Of a stretch of DNA of 64,000 nt, positions 26,972 through 36,934 are shown one piece after another; position 1 is the stretch's first letter, and every line of letters begins with the position of its first letter. Below the pieces are notes generated by a model. The model worked only from the letters and a program-made list of their open reading frames with translations, had not been told where the DNA came from and did not search any database. A program made the translations under genes and the position numbers. Source of the DNA: Cyclobacteriaceae bacterium (lineage in GTDB: Bacteria; Bacteroidota; Bacteroidia; Cytophagales; Cyclobacteriaceae); assembly GCA_028284125.1 (NCBI GenBank), contig JANQSI010000008.1, positions 62,001 to 126,000 on the forward strand, read 5' to 3'.

Positions 26972-29695
26972 TCACTCATCCTTCAAACACTCCACTGGAT
27001 TAACCCTAGTGGCCTTGATCGTTTGATAGGAAATAGCTATAAGTGTTAATGCAATAGCTAGTAGGACAGGAAGCATGATCAGAAAAACGCCGATGTTCGT
27101 TCGGTAGACGAATTCATCCAACCACCCGCTCATTAAGTAATAAGAAATGGGTAAGGCAATCAGGAATGCAATTCCTACCAACAGTAAGAAACGATTACTC
27201 ACCAACATCCAAATACTTTGTGTAGAGGCGCCTAATACTTTTCGAACTCCGATTTCCTTGATTTTTGTTTCAATCACAAACCCAACCATTCCAATCAACC
27301 CTAGACAGCCGATAAGAATGGCAATTACTGCAAATACTTTTATCATCGTACTCAATCGCTCTTCTTTTTGGTATTGATTGTTGAATAATTCATCTACGAA
27401 ATTGTAGGTAGCTGGACTTTCGCTATCAAACTTGGCATACGTGTTTTCTATGAAGTCAAGCGTGCCGCGAATATTTTCAGATCTGATCTTAATACTTAAC
27501 CTCCTATAGTTATTTCTGTACACAATTAGCATTGGAACAATTTCTGTGTGCATAGATTCAAAATTGATGTCGTCCATCACTCCAACTACTCTGCCTTCCG
27601 TTGGGCCGTAAGCAATCTTTGTTCCTATAATATCATTTGGGTTATCAAAACCAAAAGCTTTTGCAGCAGTGCTGTTGATGGTGTAATAACCTGGCGTTGT
27701 TATAAAGCCATCTCCTGTGCTGTCTCGCACCAGCTCCGTTTCCATACCATCTCGAAATTGTTCGCCAGCTAGTAATTCAATTTCATAAGTGTCCAGGAAA
27801 TCTTTATCCACAGATACGATGGGCAATCGGAAGCTTGTTTGGATGGCGGAATCTCCCTGGAAGTAACGTGCTCCCCAACTATCCATCAGGCGACCAGTAG
27901 GAATCCGAGATGAATAAGAAGCCTTAAGAATATCGGGATGAGCAAGTAATTCATTTTTAAAGGTTTCAAGATTAAAACTACCCTGAAGTTGAAGCGAGAC
28001 TACTTGGTCTCGTTGATATCCAGGATTGGAATTCCGGATGAATTGCATCTGACTCTCAATGACGGCAATCGAAAAGATTAGTCCAATAGTAACTATGTAT
28101 TGAAACGTCACCAACCAGGAGCGAAAATTCCATTTGCTAGCATTCATCGCTTGCTCACCTTTTAGTGCCTGCACCAAGTTGATCCGTGAAAGAAATATGG
28201 CTGGATACAGTCCGGCAGCAACACCAACACCAATGAGAATACCAAGTAGTGGTAGCAACAGTTCAATTTCCATAATAGGGTTAAAAACCAATTGCTTTTC
28301 CATAAAATGGTTGAGGTAGGGGAGTGCCCAAATTATCAGAAATACACAGAGTGGAAATGAAATAATAGTGATTAGTGTTGATTCTGTCAAGAATTGTCTG
28401 ATCAAAGAACTTTTGAATGCACCAATCACTTTTCGAACACCTACTTCTTTCATACGTCTGGAATAATGTGAAGTAGCGAGATTCATATAATTAACACAAG
28501 CCACTAAAAGTAGAAGAATTCCAACGATGCTAAAGATGTATACCTGATCGATTGATCCATTAGTTTCATATTCGCCCTCCAGTTTTGACTTAAGGTGAAT
28601 ATCTAAAAGCGGTTGAAATTTGAAATCATAGAAATCTTTGGCTTCAGCTCCACTTTGGAAGGTACCAATGTATTTATCCCAGAATTCGTCATTCGCTGAT
28701 TGTTCCAAAGCTGGAATATCAGATCCGGGAGAAACACGGATGAATGTCATCCAATTGTAGTTTCCACCCACATTGTTCATGGCATTTTCGCTAAAGAAAT
28801 TTTCCAAGAATCGAATGGGAGCCAAGTAATCGAAATGAAAATGCTGCTGATCCGGCATATCTTCCATCACGGCTGTGACTTTGAAAGGAACTGTACTTCC
28901 GCGGGCGGAAAGCTCCACCGTAGCTCCGACGATATTTTGATCTCGCCAGTCATTCCCGAAAATCTTAATGGCCGAAGATTCTGTAAGCACAAGCGAAAAA
29001 ACGTCTTCCAGCGCCGTTTCAGGAGATCCTTCAATGAAGTTGAAGGAAAAAATATCAAAGACATCTTCACCAGCAAAAATGACTGGCTCACCAGGAAACT
29101 TCTTATCTCCATTAATGATGTCAGGGAAGGCCCAAGGGAAAAACCTTACGGAATGGGTGATTTCAGAATAATCGTCTTTCAAACGAGTGGCATGACCAGC
29201 CGAGGCAAATGCCCAGTGACGACTTAGATCACCATCTCGGGTGTAGTTTTTGACAGTAACCCGATAAATTTGCTCTGCATTTTCATGATGTTTGTCATAG
29301 CTAAATTCATCCTTCACAAACAGAGCGATGAGGACAAAAGCCGCCAGTCCTGTTGACAATCCTATAACATTGATAACCGTGCTGGATTTGTACTTCCAGA
29401 GGTTTCTTAGTCCGATTTTTAAGTAGTTCTTATACATACTAGTCTCCTTTTCTATTGAGTCTTGAGGTTTTACTTTTTTTATCATGCTGGGCTTGAATAG
29501 TCTTATAATCTGCCAGCTATACCAATTTTTCGCCCTTACAATCCGACCGTCTTTAGCTATCAGTTGAAACTCCTCTTCCAGATCACCCTGCACATCTTCG
29601 TAGTAATCTTCTTTAAGGAACCACGCCAAAAATCTAGTCGACCATGAGGGGGGCGATGGTTTTTTTTTAGGCTCTTGCGTATTCATAGGTAACAT
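26972..29695 (-). CDS. MacB/FtsX-type ABC permease with N-terminal permease-prefix domain
   Basis: A 907-residue inner-membrane protein. Residues ~10-80 (PPSWSTRFLAWFLKEDYYEDVQGDLEEEFQ, then NWYSWQIIRLFKPS) match the prefix domain that Bacteroidota place before MacB-type permeases controlled by PadR regulators. The permease proper starts near MYKNYLKIGLRNLWKYKSSTVINVIGL, has two large periplasmic regions and two FtsX blocks (VGVRKVIGAFK and IGVRKVLGAS), and ends NPVECLKDE. Its start overlaps the PadR gene by 29 bases. No ATPase is encoded here, so it must use one from elsewhere or work differently. Substrate unknown. Confidence 0.92.
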   Translation of the reverse strand: MLPMNTQEPKKKPSPPSWSTRFLAWFLKEDYYEDVQGDLEEEFQLIAKDGRIVRAKNWYSWQIIRLFKPSMIKKVKPQDSIEKETSMYKNYLKIGLRNLWKYKSSTVINVIGLSTGLAAFVLIALFVKDEFSYDKHHENAEQIYRVTVKNYTRDGDLSRHWAFASAGHATRLKDDYSEITHSVRFFPWAFPDIINGDKKFPGEPVIFAGEDVFDIFSFNFIEGSPETALEDVFSLVLTESSAIKIFGNDWRDQNIVGATVELSARGSTVPFKVTAVMEDMPDQQHFHFDYLAPIRFLENFFSENAMNNVGGNYNWMTFIRVSPGSDIPALEQSANDEFWDKYIGTFQSGAEAKDFYDFKFQPLLDIHLKSKLEGEYETNGSIDQVYIFSIVGILLLLVACVNYMNLATSHYSRRMKEVGVRKVIGAFKSSLIRQFLTESTLITIISFPLCVFLIIWALPYLNHFMEKQLVFNPIMEIELLLPLLGILIGVGVAAGLYPAIFLSRINLVQALKGEQAMNASKWNFRSWLVTFQYIVTIGLIFSIAVIESQMQFIRNSNPGYQRDQVVSLQLQGSFNLETFKNELLAHPDILKASYSSRIPTGRLMDSWGARYFQGDSAIQTSFRLPIVSVDKDFLDTYEIELLAGEQFRDGMETELVRDSTGDGFITTPGYYTINSTAAKAFGFDNPNDIIGTKIAYGPTEGRVVGVMDDINFESMHTEIVPMLIVYRNNYRRLSIKIRSENIRGTLDFIENTYAKFDSESPATYNFVDELFNNQYQKEERLSTMIKVFAVIAILIGCLGLIGMVGFVIETKIKEIGVRKVLGASTQSIWMLVSNRFLLLVGIAFLIALPISYYLMSGWLDEFVYRTNIGVFLIMLPVLLAIALTLIAISYQTIKATRVNPVECLKDE

Positions 29696-30005
29696 TAGGA
29701 ATCGCAGACCAAAGGTTCATGCGAGTTTCCTTCGTATAGTCCAGTGCTGATTTACCAGCTTTAGTCACCTTGAAATAACGCTTGCGTTTGCCACCTCGAA
29801 TTGCAGTTGCTTCGCCAAAATTCGATTTTAGATATCCTTTTTTTTCAAGTCTTCGCAAGGCTGTTTGGAGCGCACTGACGCTAACATTACGGTTTAGGCG
29901 TGTTACGATCTCTTGCTTGATAGATACTCCATAGGCATCTTCATGAAGGATAGCTACAGTTAGTAGCACAATTTCTTCAAATTCACCTAATTGATATTCT
30001 TTCAT
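29667..30005 (-). CDS. PadR-family transcriptional regulator
   Basis: A 112-residue winged-helix regulator. It opens MKEYQLGEFEEIVLLTVAIL, the PadR start, followed by EDAYGVSIKQEIVTRLNRNVSVSALQTALRRLEKKGYLKS and the wing RGGKRKRYFKVTKAGKSAL. It lacks a long C-terminal dimerisation helix pair, as in the short PadR type that accompanies prefix-domain permeases. The 29-base overlap with the permease gene suggests the pair is transcribed and translated together and that PadR represses both. The A/T-rich region upstream (30006-30090) is the likely operator site, but I do not see a clear dyad. Confidence 0.93.
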   Translation of the reverse strand: MKEYQLGEFEEIVLLTVAILHEDAYGVSIKQEIVTRLNRNVSVSALQTALRRLEKKGYLKSNFGEATAIRGGKRKRYFKVTKAGKSALDYTKETRMNLWSAIPNVTYEYARA

Positions 30006-30097
30006 ATTCCTTTCAATTATTAAATTTCTAATTGTAAATAAAATATAAAATACCTAAACGTAAATAATATTAAGAAAGTTATTTTTTGGCATAAAAA

Positions 30098-30120
30098 AAC
30101 CTTGACGCAACGCCAAGGTT
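30098..30120 (-). terminator. Rho-independent terminator after the TonB-like gene
   Basis: On the minus strand AACCTTG pairs with CAAGGTT, with a short extra C-G/G-C inner stem around the loop, and a run of T follows. It lies 23 bases after the stop of the TonB-C-like gene and ahead of the PadR gene's upstream region. Confidence 0.85.
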
Positions 30121-30143
30121 TCTTTCTTTGTGTGAAAATTTAA

Positions 30144-30497
30144 CTAGATCGTAAGCTTAAAATTGACAGGAAAGGTGATAATGCCTGCAATAGCATTTCC
30201 ATCCTTATCTGTCGCAGGTGTGAATTTCATTTTGGGTAGTGAAGCTTCCACTACCTCTTCCAAATCAGTACAAGGTGCTGCTTTAAACTCATAATCGGTT
30301 ATTTCACCTTGAGCGCTGATTCTTAACATTACAATAACCTTACCCTCTATTCCTTTTTCCCTGCAAACCTGAGGATATTCAATTTCGCTCAAAACCTGCT
30401 TATAATTGTTCATTTTTGGCGCTTCTGCTTTGTCATTTTCTGCATAAGATGCAAAAAACAAGGCCAATGTGAATGATAGTAAAATTAACTTTTTCAT
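30144..30497 (-). CDS. Small TonB C-terminal-like secreted protein
   Basis: A 117-residue protein with signal peptide MKKLILLSFTLALFFASYA. The mature part is close to a TonB C-terminal domain: YPQVCREKGIEGKVIVMLRISAQGEITDYEF, then VVEASLPKMKFTPATDKDGNAIAGIITFPVNF. It has no membrane-spanning TonB N-terminus or proline-rich linker, so it is unlikely to be an energy transducer. I chose the ATG at 30497 because an AGGAGG lies 8 bases before it; a longer reading from 30524 would place that ribosome site inside the gene. Two Cys (in QVCRE and APCTD) may form a disulfide. It is transcribed alone and ends at a terminator. Confidence 0.82.
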   Translation of the reverse strand: MKKLILLSFTLALFFASYAENDKAEAPKMNNYKQVLSEIEYPQVCREKGIEGKVIVMLRISAQGEITDYEFKAAPCTDLEEVVEASLPKMKFTPATDKDGNAIAGIITFPVNFKLTI

Positions 30498-30707
30498 CTC
30501 TTCCTCCTTTCTTTTATTACTCAAATATTATCTATCGTTTCCTTAATATTACGTATGTATTACTCGAAACGTTCCACTATATTAACTAAAGTTTACTTAA
30601 AATGCAAGTATGTTAATATCTCTTAACATTAAGGTAACATTAAAACTTGTGGATAAGTATTGGAAATCAGTGGCTAGCGTCTGAGCTACTGCGATTATTT
30701 TCGTGAA

Positions 30708-33700
30708 ATGTCATTGACGCTTTTCAAATCTTCTGCCGGTTCGGGTAAAACCTACACGTTAGCTAAGGAATATCTAAAACTAGCATTACGAGCTCCTGAC
30801 TATTACAAAAAGATTTTGGCAGTCACTTTTACCAACAGAGCTGCCGAGGAAATGAAAGAGCGAGTTCTTCAATTTCTTGTGGATATCTCCAAAGGAAACC
30901 ATGAACTAATACCTGTAATGGCAGCCGAATTGAAGAACAGCGAGGAAGAAATTCAATTAAAAGCGCGAAATACGCTAGAACACCTTCTTCACAATTATGG
31001 CTATTTCAATATCACCACTATTGATACTTTTTTTCATCGGGTGATTCGTGCTTTTTCGAGAGAGATCGGACTGCAGGGAAGCTTTTCAATTGAGCTGGAC
31101 GACACGAAAGTAACCGACTTCATTGCAAGAGATTTGTATGATGGGGTGGAAGAAAATGATCAGTTAAAGAAATGGCTGGTTAACTTTTCGATGCATCGCT
31201 TGGGAGATGGAAGAGGCTATGAGTTTAGAAATGAAATAAAGGAACTTGCTGGTCAACTGTTTTCGGAGGAATTCAAGAAACTACCTCGCGAGCAATTTGA
31301 AGCAAAGGATGTTAAGGACAGAATCGCTGAGCTTCAGAAGAATCTGTTGAAGAATAAACATGTTTTTGAAAATACGCTTAAGAAGATTGGCCATGAATTT
31401 TATGAGGTTGTTTCTGCTTCAGACTTAAGCCTTGATGATTTCAGTGGAGGGAAAAGGCGAACGCTTCCGAATTTTTTTAACCGACTCATTAATAAGGACT
31501 TTAAGACACTGATAAATAAAACTGTAGAAAATGCCAGGCAAGATGCTGAAGCTTGGACCACCAAAAGCAGCGATCGGCGTCCACAAATCCTTCAACTAGC
31601 TATTGAGAAGCTGATGCCGTTAATGAATCAGGCACTGGACCATTTTGAGAAGAATCAAGAAGACTACTTCACTTCCAGGGCAGTGCTTAAACACTTATAT
31701 ACACTTGGACTTTTGTCCGATCTGACCAATCGCCTGCAAGAGTATAAAAAAGAAGAAGAGATCATTATGATTTCCGATCTTCCTGATTTTCTCAACCAGA
31801 TTATTGACGATTCAGATGCGCCATTCATCTATGAAAAAGTGGGCAGTCGGTATAGTCATTTTCTTATTGATGAGTTTCAGGACACGTCTATTTTTCAATG
31901 GAAAAACTTCAGGCCGTTGCTCGAAGAAAGCCTGGCGAATGGAAATGAAAATATCATTGTTGGTGACGCCAAGCAATCGATCTATGGATTCCGAGGTGGG
32001 GATCCTTCTCTATTAATGAGTGGCATTCAAAAAGATATTCCTTCAGCACTACCAGATGATTCGAATAACATCAACTATAGGAGTGCTAAAAATATCATTG
32101 ACTTCAATAACCAACTATTTTGCAAACTTCCTGAATTGATTGGTGAATTAGCTGGGGATGATATCAATGAAAATGGAAGGGAAATGTTGAGGATAGCTTA
32201 TAACTCAGTCGAACAAGAAGTTGCCGATTGGAACAAAGGAAAAGAAGGACTGGTGCATGTGGAATTTTTTGAAAAGGAGCGTGAGGAATCATGGCAAGAG
32301 ATTTCAATTGAACGCACTATCCAGCTGATTGAAAAACTACAAAAAGAAGGTCACAGCTTGAATGACATGGCAATGTTGGTAAGAACAAATCGAGAAGCCA
32401 GCCAGATCGTTCGTGCGATTTTGGATTACAAGCGAGATCATGACACCAACATCGAAGTGATTTCTGCCGATGGTATGTTGATTTCCAGTTCTCGAGTCGT
32501 ACGCCTGATCCTTACAGCTTTTAATTACCTGTTGAATCCGAAAGACGATGTAGTTGAGAAAGATCTCACTTTTGAATATCAGCAAGTAGTCTTAGGGAGA
32601 AAACTCAATACGCACGAGGATTTCTCTAGTCTAGGAACTGGACTTCTTCCAGAGGCTTTTATCAGACACCAGGAACATTTGCTACACCTTCCGATTTATG
32701 AGTTAACCGAAGTGCTGATACGACTTTTCAAGTTGGACGAGATCAATGATGAGTTCGCCTACCTACAAGCTTTTCAGGACGCGATTCTGGAGTTTGGGAA
32801 AAACAAACGATCCGACATCCGAGTGTTTATGGAATGGTGGAAAGATGAGGCCGAAAGCAGATCTGTTCAATTAACTGGAGCTTTGGACGCGATTGAAGTC
32901 ATTACCCTGCACAAATCAAAAGGCTTACAGTATCCGATTGTGGTTGTGCCTTTTTGTACGTTCAGTCTGGACAGCAGAAGACACACGTCCTGGTATAAAT
33001 CGCCAGAAGAAAAGCCATTTGATCTTCTTGATTCTATTCCCATTGAATATTCCAGTAGTCTGACCAAAACTCGGTTTGTTGAATCTTACCAAGACGAAGT
33101 TGCAAAGTGGTATTTGGAAAGTCTGAATATGCTCTACGTAGCATTCACTCGGGCCGAACGCGGATTATTTACTTTTTGTGAAACTCCTTCTGCAAAATCC
33201 ACTTCTTATGGTGATATGTCGAAATTGTTGTGGGCTTATTTCAATCAACATCAACCAGATGGTTGGGATGGAAAAAGTACCTCTTTCAAAAAAGGAGCCC
33301 TAGAAGTCGAAAAACCAAAAGCATACGATCAACATACTTCGCTGACCGCCTATCCAACGTACAAGTGGAGCAACCGATTGACGATAAGAAAAACAGGAGC
33401 AGCCTATTTTGATCCGGAAGTTGAAAAGAAAAGGAGGGAAGGAATTCTTCTTCATCAAATCTTATCCGAAATCAAGACAAAAGATGAGGTGGAAGAAGTG
33501 CTGGATAGATACGAGAAATCAATGCAAATCACGGCTGACGACAAAGCTTATTTCTCTAAACTCTTTGCCGGTCTCTGGGAGATAGATAAGGTCGATTCAT
33601 GGTTTGAAGCTGAGACTGATGTAAAAACAGAAGTTGTGGTTTTGCCAAAAGATGGTGAAGTCAAGCGAATGGATCGGGTGGTCATTCAAGGCAACACTGC

Positions 33701-33845
33701 CACGGTGATAGATTTCAAGAGTGGTAAGCCATCGAACAAAGACAATATTCAAGTAAAAGAATATGTCGGGCTTTTGAAAGAAATGGGATACGAAACCGAA
33801 GGATATCTCCTCTATTTAAAGGAGAAGAAATTGGTAGCTGTTTAG
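30708..33845 (+). CDS. addA: AddA-like UvrD/RecB helicase-nuclease
   Basis: A 1045-residue double-strand-break repair enzyme subunit. It has Walker A SSAGSGKTYTLA at residues ~8-19, motif AVTFTNRAAEEMKERV, motif II LIDEFQDTS near residue 385, DAKQSIYGFRGGDP near 420, motif V VITLHKSKGLQYPIVVVPF and motif VI LYVAFTRAERGLF. The last ~70 residues hold a RecB-type nuclease core, RMDRVV then TVIDFKSGKP (about 987-1005). The neighbouring gene at 33960 encodes the AddB-like partner, 114 bases on. Together they should resect DNA ends for RecA loading. Bacteroidota AddA proteins are shorter than the Bacillus form, as here. Confidence 0.94.
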   Translation: MSLTLFKSSAGSGKTYTLAKEYLKLALRAPDYYKKILAVTFTNRAAEEMKERVLQFLVDISKGNHELIPVMAAELKNSEEEIQLKARNTLEHLLHNYGYFNITTIDTFFHRVIRAFSREIGLQGSFSIELDDTKVTDFIARDLYDGVEENDQLKKWLVNFSMHRLGDGRGYEFRNEIKELAGQLFSEEFKKLPREQFEAKDVKDRIAELQKNLLKNKHVFENTLKKIGHEFYEVVSASDLSLDDFSGGKRRTLPNFFNRLINKDFKTLINKTVENARQDAEAWTTKSSDRRPQILQLAIEKLMPLMNQALDHFEKNQEDYFTSRAVLKHLYTLGLLSDLTNRLQEYKKEEEIIMISDLPDFLNQIIDDSDAPFIYEKVGSRYSHFLIDEFQDTSIFQWKNFRPLLEESLANGNENIIVGDAKQSIYGFRGGDPSLLMSGIQKDIPSALPDDSNNINYRSAKNIIDFNNQLFCKLPELIGELAGDDINENGREMLRIAYNSVEQEVADWNKGKEGLVHVEFFEKEREESWQEISIERTIQLIEKLQKEGHSLNDMAMLVRTNREASQIVRAILDYKRDHDTNIEVISADGMLISSSRVVRLILTAFNYLLNPKDDVVEKDLTFEYQQVVLGRKLNTHEDFSSLGTGLLPEAFIRHQEHLLHLPIYELTEVLIRLFKLDEINDEFAYLQAFQDAILEFGKNKRSDIRVFMEWWKDEAESRSVQLTGALDAIEVITLHKSKGLQYPIVVVPFCTFSLDSRRHTSWYKSPEEKPFDLLDSIPIEYSSSLTKTRFVESYQDEVAKWYLESLNMLYVAFTRAERGLFTFCETPSAKSTSYGDMSKLLWAYFNQHQPDGWDGKSTSFKKGALEVEKPKAYDQHTSLTAYPTYKWSNRLTIRKTGAAYFDPEVEKKRREGILLHQILSEIKTKDEVEEVLDRYEKSMQITADDKAYFSKLFAGLWEIDKVDSWFEAETDVKTEVVVLPKDGEVKRMDRVVIQGNTATVIDFKSGKPSNKDNIQVKEYVGLLKEMGYETEGYLLYLKEKKLVAV

Positions 33846-33959
33846 CGTATACAATTCATCAATTTGTGGAAAAACTGTGAATCAATCATAGTGCCTGTAT
33901 GCTGATTTCTGTAGAATATTACTCCCTGTTAATAAAATGCAATAAGATCAAACTCCTGG

Positions 33960-36833
33960 ATGTCAAACTCAAAATTTCTTGAAGAAGTTGCTGATCATTT
34001 ACTGGAAAAATACGCTGATCAATTAGGTCAGTGCACAGTTGTTTTTCCAAATAGAAGAGCAGGATTGTTTCTCAAGAAACATTTGTCTCAGCGAATTGAC
34101 AAACCGGTTTGGTCTCCACAAGTCAAGAGTCTCGAAGACTTTTTACTCAAATTCTCTAAGGTTAAAAAGACGGATCCGTTGAGTCTTGTCTTTGAGTTAT
34201 TTGAAGCGTTCAAAACTCACAATCCGGTTTCAGAAGGATTCGAATCGTTCTATTTCTGGGGTGAGATGCTTCTTCGAGATTTTGAAGAAGTGGATCACTA
34301 CCTGGTCAATCCAAAGCAGTTGTTTCACTACATCAAGAGTGATCGGCAAATAGCCGAAGATTTCTATTTTCTCGATCCCGAACAAGAAAAAATCATTCAA
34401 CGTTTCTGGCAAGAATTTTTCCCCAATGCTTCCAAATCCCAGGAACAATTCATGGAGACCTGGAGAATTCTTTCTCCGGTTTATGAAACGTTCAAAGAGA
34501 GATTGGAGAAATCCGAAATCGGCTACACCTCAATGATCTACCGACAATTAGTAGAATCAATTGAATCCGATGAATTTGACATTGAAGGACCATTGATTTT
34601 TGCCGGCTTCAACGCACTTACACCTGCTGAAGAAAAGTTGATCAAGCATTTTGTTGTTGATCATCAGGCGGATGTTGTTTGGGATGTAGATGAATACTAC
34701 CTCAAGGATGACAAACAAGAAGCAGGAGATTTTTTGCGCAAGTATCGAAATGATATTGTTTTTGGAAAAACATTTGATGAAGAACTTCCACAAAGAATCC
34801 GTCAGGAAAAAGAAGTGAATGTAACAGGAGTTTCACTCGAAGTTGGTCAAGCTAAAGCGATTGGTGAAAAAGTGAAAGACCTTGTCGACTCAGGAGAAGT
34901 AAAGCCAGAAGAAATTGTTATCGTCTTGCCTCAGGATTATATGTTGTTTCCTGTGCTCAACGCGATTCCTCCTGAAGTTGAAAAACTCAACGTGACGATG
35001 GGGTATCCGCTCAAAGAGACGCCATTGTTTGGCTTGCTGGAAGCGGCTCTGGAATCTCAGGAACATAAACAGTTGACACCTGAAAATTGGATCACCTTTT
35101 ATCATAAGCCTGTCATTGATGTTTTGAGTCATCCTTATCTCTATGAGCAAAAAGGAGACAAGCTTGAAAAATTCATCGGATTCATAAAAAAGAACAACCA
35201 AGTCCGAGTGTTGGAGCAGGACATTCAAGAGCTTGGATCTGTTACTTTGAATACTATTTTCAGATCAACAAAAGACGGAGAAACGTATGCTGCTTACCTA
35301 AAACAAATTGTTGAAACGCTAGCTACAGAAACCATCGAACGATTCGGTCTGGAAAGAGAGTTTCTCTATCATTTCAAGCAAATGCTATCTCGGCTTGATG
35401 AGATCCTAAGTCAACAAAAAATCGAAGTAGATCTCAAGACGTTTAAGAGTCTTTTTAGAAAAGCGGCTCGTTCTGTCAAAATTCCTTTCAGTGGAGAACC
35501 GGTTGAAGGACTCCAGGTGATGGGTGTGTTGGAAACCAGAAATCTGGATTTCAAACATGTCTTCATGCTGAACATGAACGAGGATATTTTCCCTGCTACG
35601 CAAAGGCAAGGTTCATTTATTCCATACCGGATTCGAAAAGCTTTTGATCTTCCAACCTTTGAAGTGCAGGATGCCATTTATGCCTACCTTTTCTATCGAC
35701 TTTTTCAAAGAGCGGAGAACTTGTCGTTTTACTACAACATGTTCGCTGATTTTGGGCTAAGCGGAGAGGTTAGCCGGTTCATTCGTCAAATAGAACATGA
35801 AAGTAGACTTACCATCCAGCGTCACCGGTTGAGCAACCCGGTGTTGATCCGTGAGCATGAGTCGATTACGATCGAAAAGACGGACGATATCATTGCTCGC
35901 CTTCGGATGTATACCGAGAGAGGAGATAAAAAATTATCACCATCGGCACTGAACGTTTATCTAGAATGCAGGCTTCAATTCTATTTTAAATATGTGATGC
36001 GCTTGTTCACTCCTGATGAACTGAGTGACGAACTTTCACCACGCGATTTTGGAAATGTGTTGCACAAGGTTATGGAGCTTTTGTACGAAGATGTGACCAA
36101 GGACAAAACTGATCGAATGGTTGAAAAAAACGATTTCTTTCGGTTGAAAAATTCAGTCAGCGGTGCAATTGAAAAATCTTTTCGAAAGCATTTCCGATTG
36201 AAGGACAAACAGCGATTTGAAGTGAAAGGAAGAAATGTCGTGATGTCGGAAATCATTCAACGATTCGTTGACAAAACACTTGAATTGGATGAAGCTTATG
36301 CTCCGTTCGAGATTCGAAGTTTGGAAAATGATAAAGACGGAAATTACGATCGGTTCCTGACCATAAAACCGGATAATCAGGAGTTCAAGGTTCATTTAAA
36401 AGGAATCATCGACCGGGTGGATCGAAAAGACGGACTGGTACGAGTGATCGATTACAAAAGCGGTCGGGACAAGACGGAAATTGAGAGCGTTCAGAAAGTG
36501 TTTGATCGGACTTCTAGCTATTATCGATTGCCAAGAAATAAGGCAGGTTTCCAAACCTTGTATTATGCCTGGTTATACGGAGCTAAGCATGGAACTAATG
36601 AACCTATCGTTCCTGGAATTTTAAATATCCAAGAGCTTTTCACCCCTGATTTTGATGAGCGTCTCAAAATCAAAGGTCAGCCGATTGCAGATGCACGGGA
36701 ACATTTGGGAGAGTTCGAAGAACGTTTCTCGTCATTGTTAAGTGAAATCTACGGGATGGAACAGCCCTTTGATCAGACAGAGGATGAAGGAAAATGCCAG
36801 TGGTGTGACTTTAAGGGGATTTGTGGAAGGTAG
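33960..36833 (+). CDS. addB: AddB-like PD-(D/E)XK nuclease/inactive helicase
   Basis: A 957-residue partner of AddA. The N-terminal ~640 residues follow a helicase fold but lack an obvious Walker A (CTVVFPNRRAGLFLKKHL in that position), so ATP hydrolysis probably rests with AddA. The C-terminus has the RecB-like nuclease GIIDRVDRKDGLVRVIDYKSGRD (about 813-835). It also has an iron-sulfur staple: Cys in LECRLQFYFKY (near 669) and the trio CQWCDFKGIC at 946, 949 and 955. This four-cysteine pattern is the AddB/Dna2 hallmark. Likely co-transcribed with addA. Confidence 0.92.
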   Translation: MSNSKFLEEVADHLLEKYADQLGQCTVVFPNRRAGLFLKKHLSQRIDKPVWSPQVKSLEDFLLKFSKVKKTDPLSLVFELFEAFKTHNPVSEGFESFYFWGEMLLRDFEEVDHYLVNPKQLFHYIKSDRQIAEDFYFLDPEQEKIIQRFWQEFFPNASKSQEQFMETWRILSPVYETFKERLEKSEIGYTSMIYRQLVESIESDEFDIEGPLIFAGFNALTPAEEKLIKHFVVDHQADVVWDVDEYYLKDDKQEAGDFLRKYRNDIVFGKTFDEELPQRIRQEKEVNVTGVSLEVGQAKAIGEKVKDLVDSGEVKPEEIVIVLPQDYMLFPVLNAIPPEVEKLNVTMGYPLKETPLFGLLEAALESQEHKQLTPENWITFYHKPVIDVLSHPYLYEQKGDKLEKFIGFIKKNNQVRVLEQDIQELGSVTLNTIFRSTKDGETYAAYLKQIVETLATETIERFGLEREFLYHFKQMLSRLDEILSQQKIEVDLKTFKSLFRKAARSVKIPFSGEPVEGLQVMGVLETRNLDFKHVFMLNMNEDIFPATQRQGSFIPYRIRKAFDLPTFEVQDAIYAYLFYRLFQRAENLSFYYNMFADFGLSGEVSRFIRQIEHESRLTIQRHRLSNPVLIREHESITIEKTDDIIARLRMYTERGDKKLSPSALNVYLECRLQFYFKYVMRLFTPDELSDELSPRDFGNVLHKVMELLYEDVTKDKTDRMVEKNDFFRLKNSVSGAIEKSFRKHFRLKDKQRFEVKGRNVVMSEIIQRFVDKTLELDEAYAPFEIRSLENDKDGNYDRFLTIKPDNQEFKVHLKGIIDRVDRKDGLVRVIDYKSGRDKTEIESVQKVFDRTSSYYRLPRNKAGFQTLYYAWLYGAKHGTNEPIVPGILNIQELFTPDFDERLKIKGQPIADAREHLGEFEERFSSLLSEIYGMEQPFDQTEDEGKCQWCDFKGICGR

Positions 36834-36934
36834 TTTTCTGGTGTAGTCATCACGTAAATTGTCCACTACTCAACTTAATACATATCTTAAAGAGTCAATT
36901 AGTTTACCTTTAGATTTTTAAATATCTCAGTTAT

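Noticed and set aside
30611-30628. TGTTAA/TTAACA inverted repeat and TAACATTAA direct repeats upstream of addA
   Set aside because: Very A/T-rich and short; expected often by chance in this base composition.
30648-30656. TGTGGATAA, a perfect DnaA-box word, in an A/T-rich stretch before addA
   Set aside because: Only a single box was seen and no dnaA, dnaN, gidA or parAB gene is in the window, so an origin is not supported.
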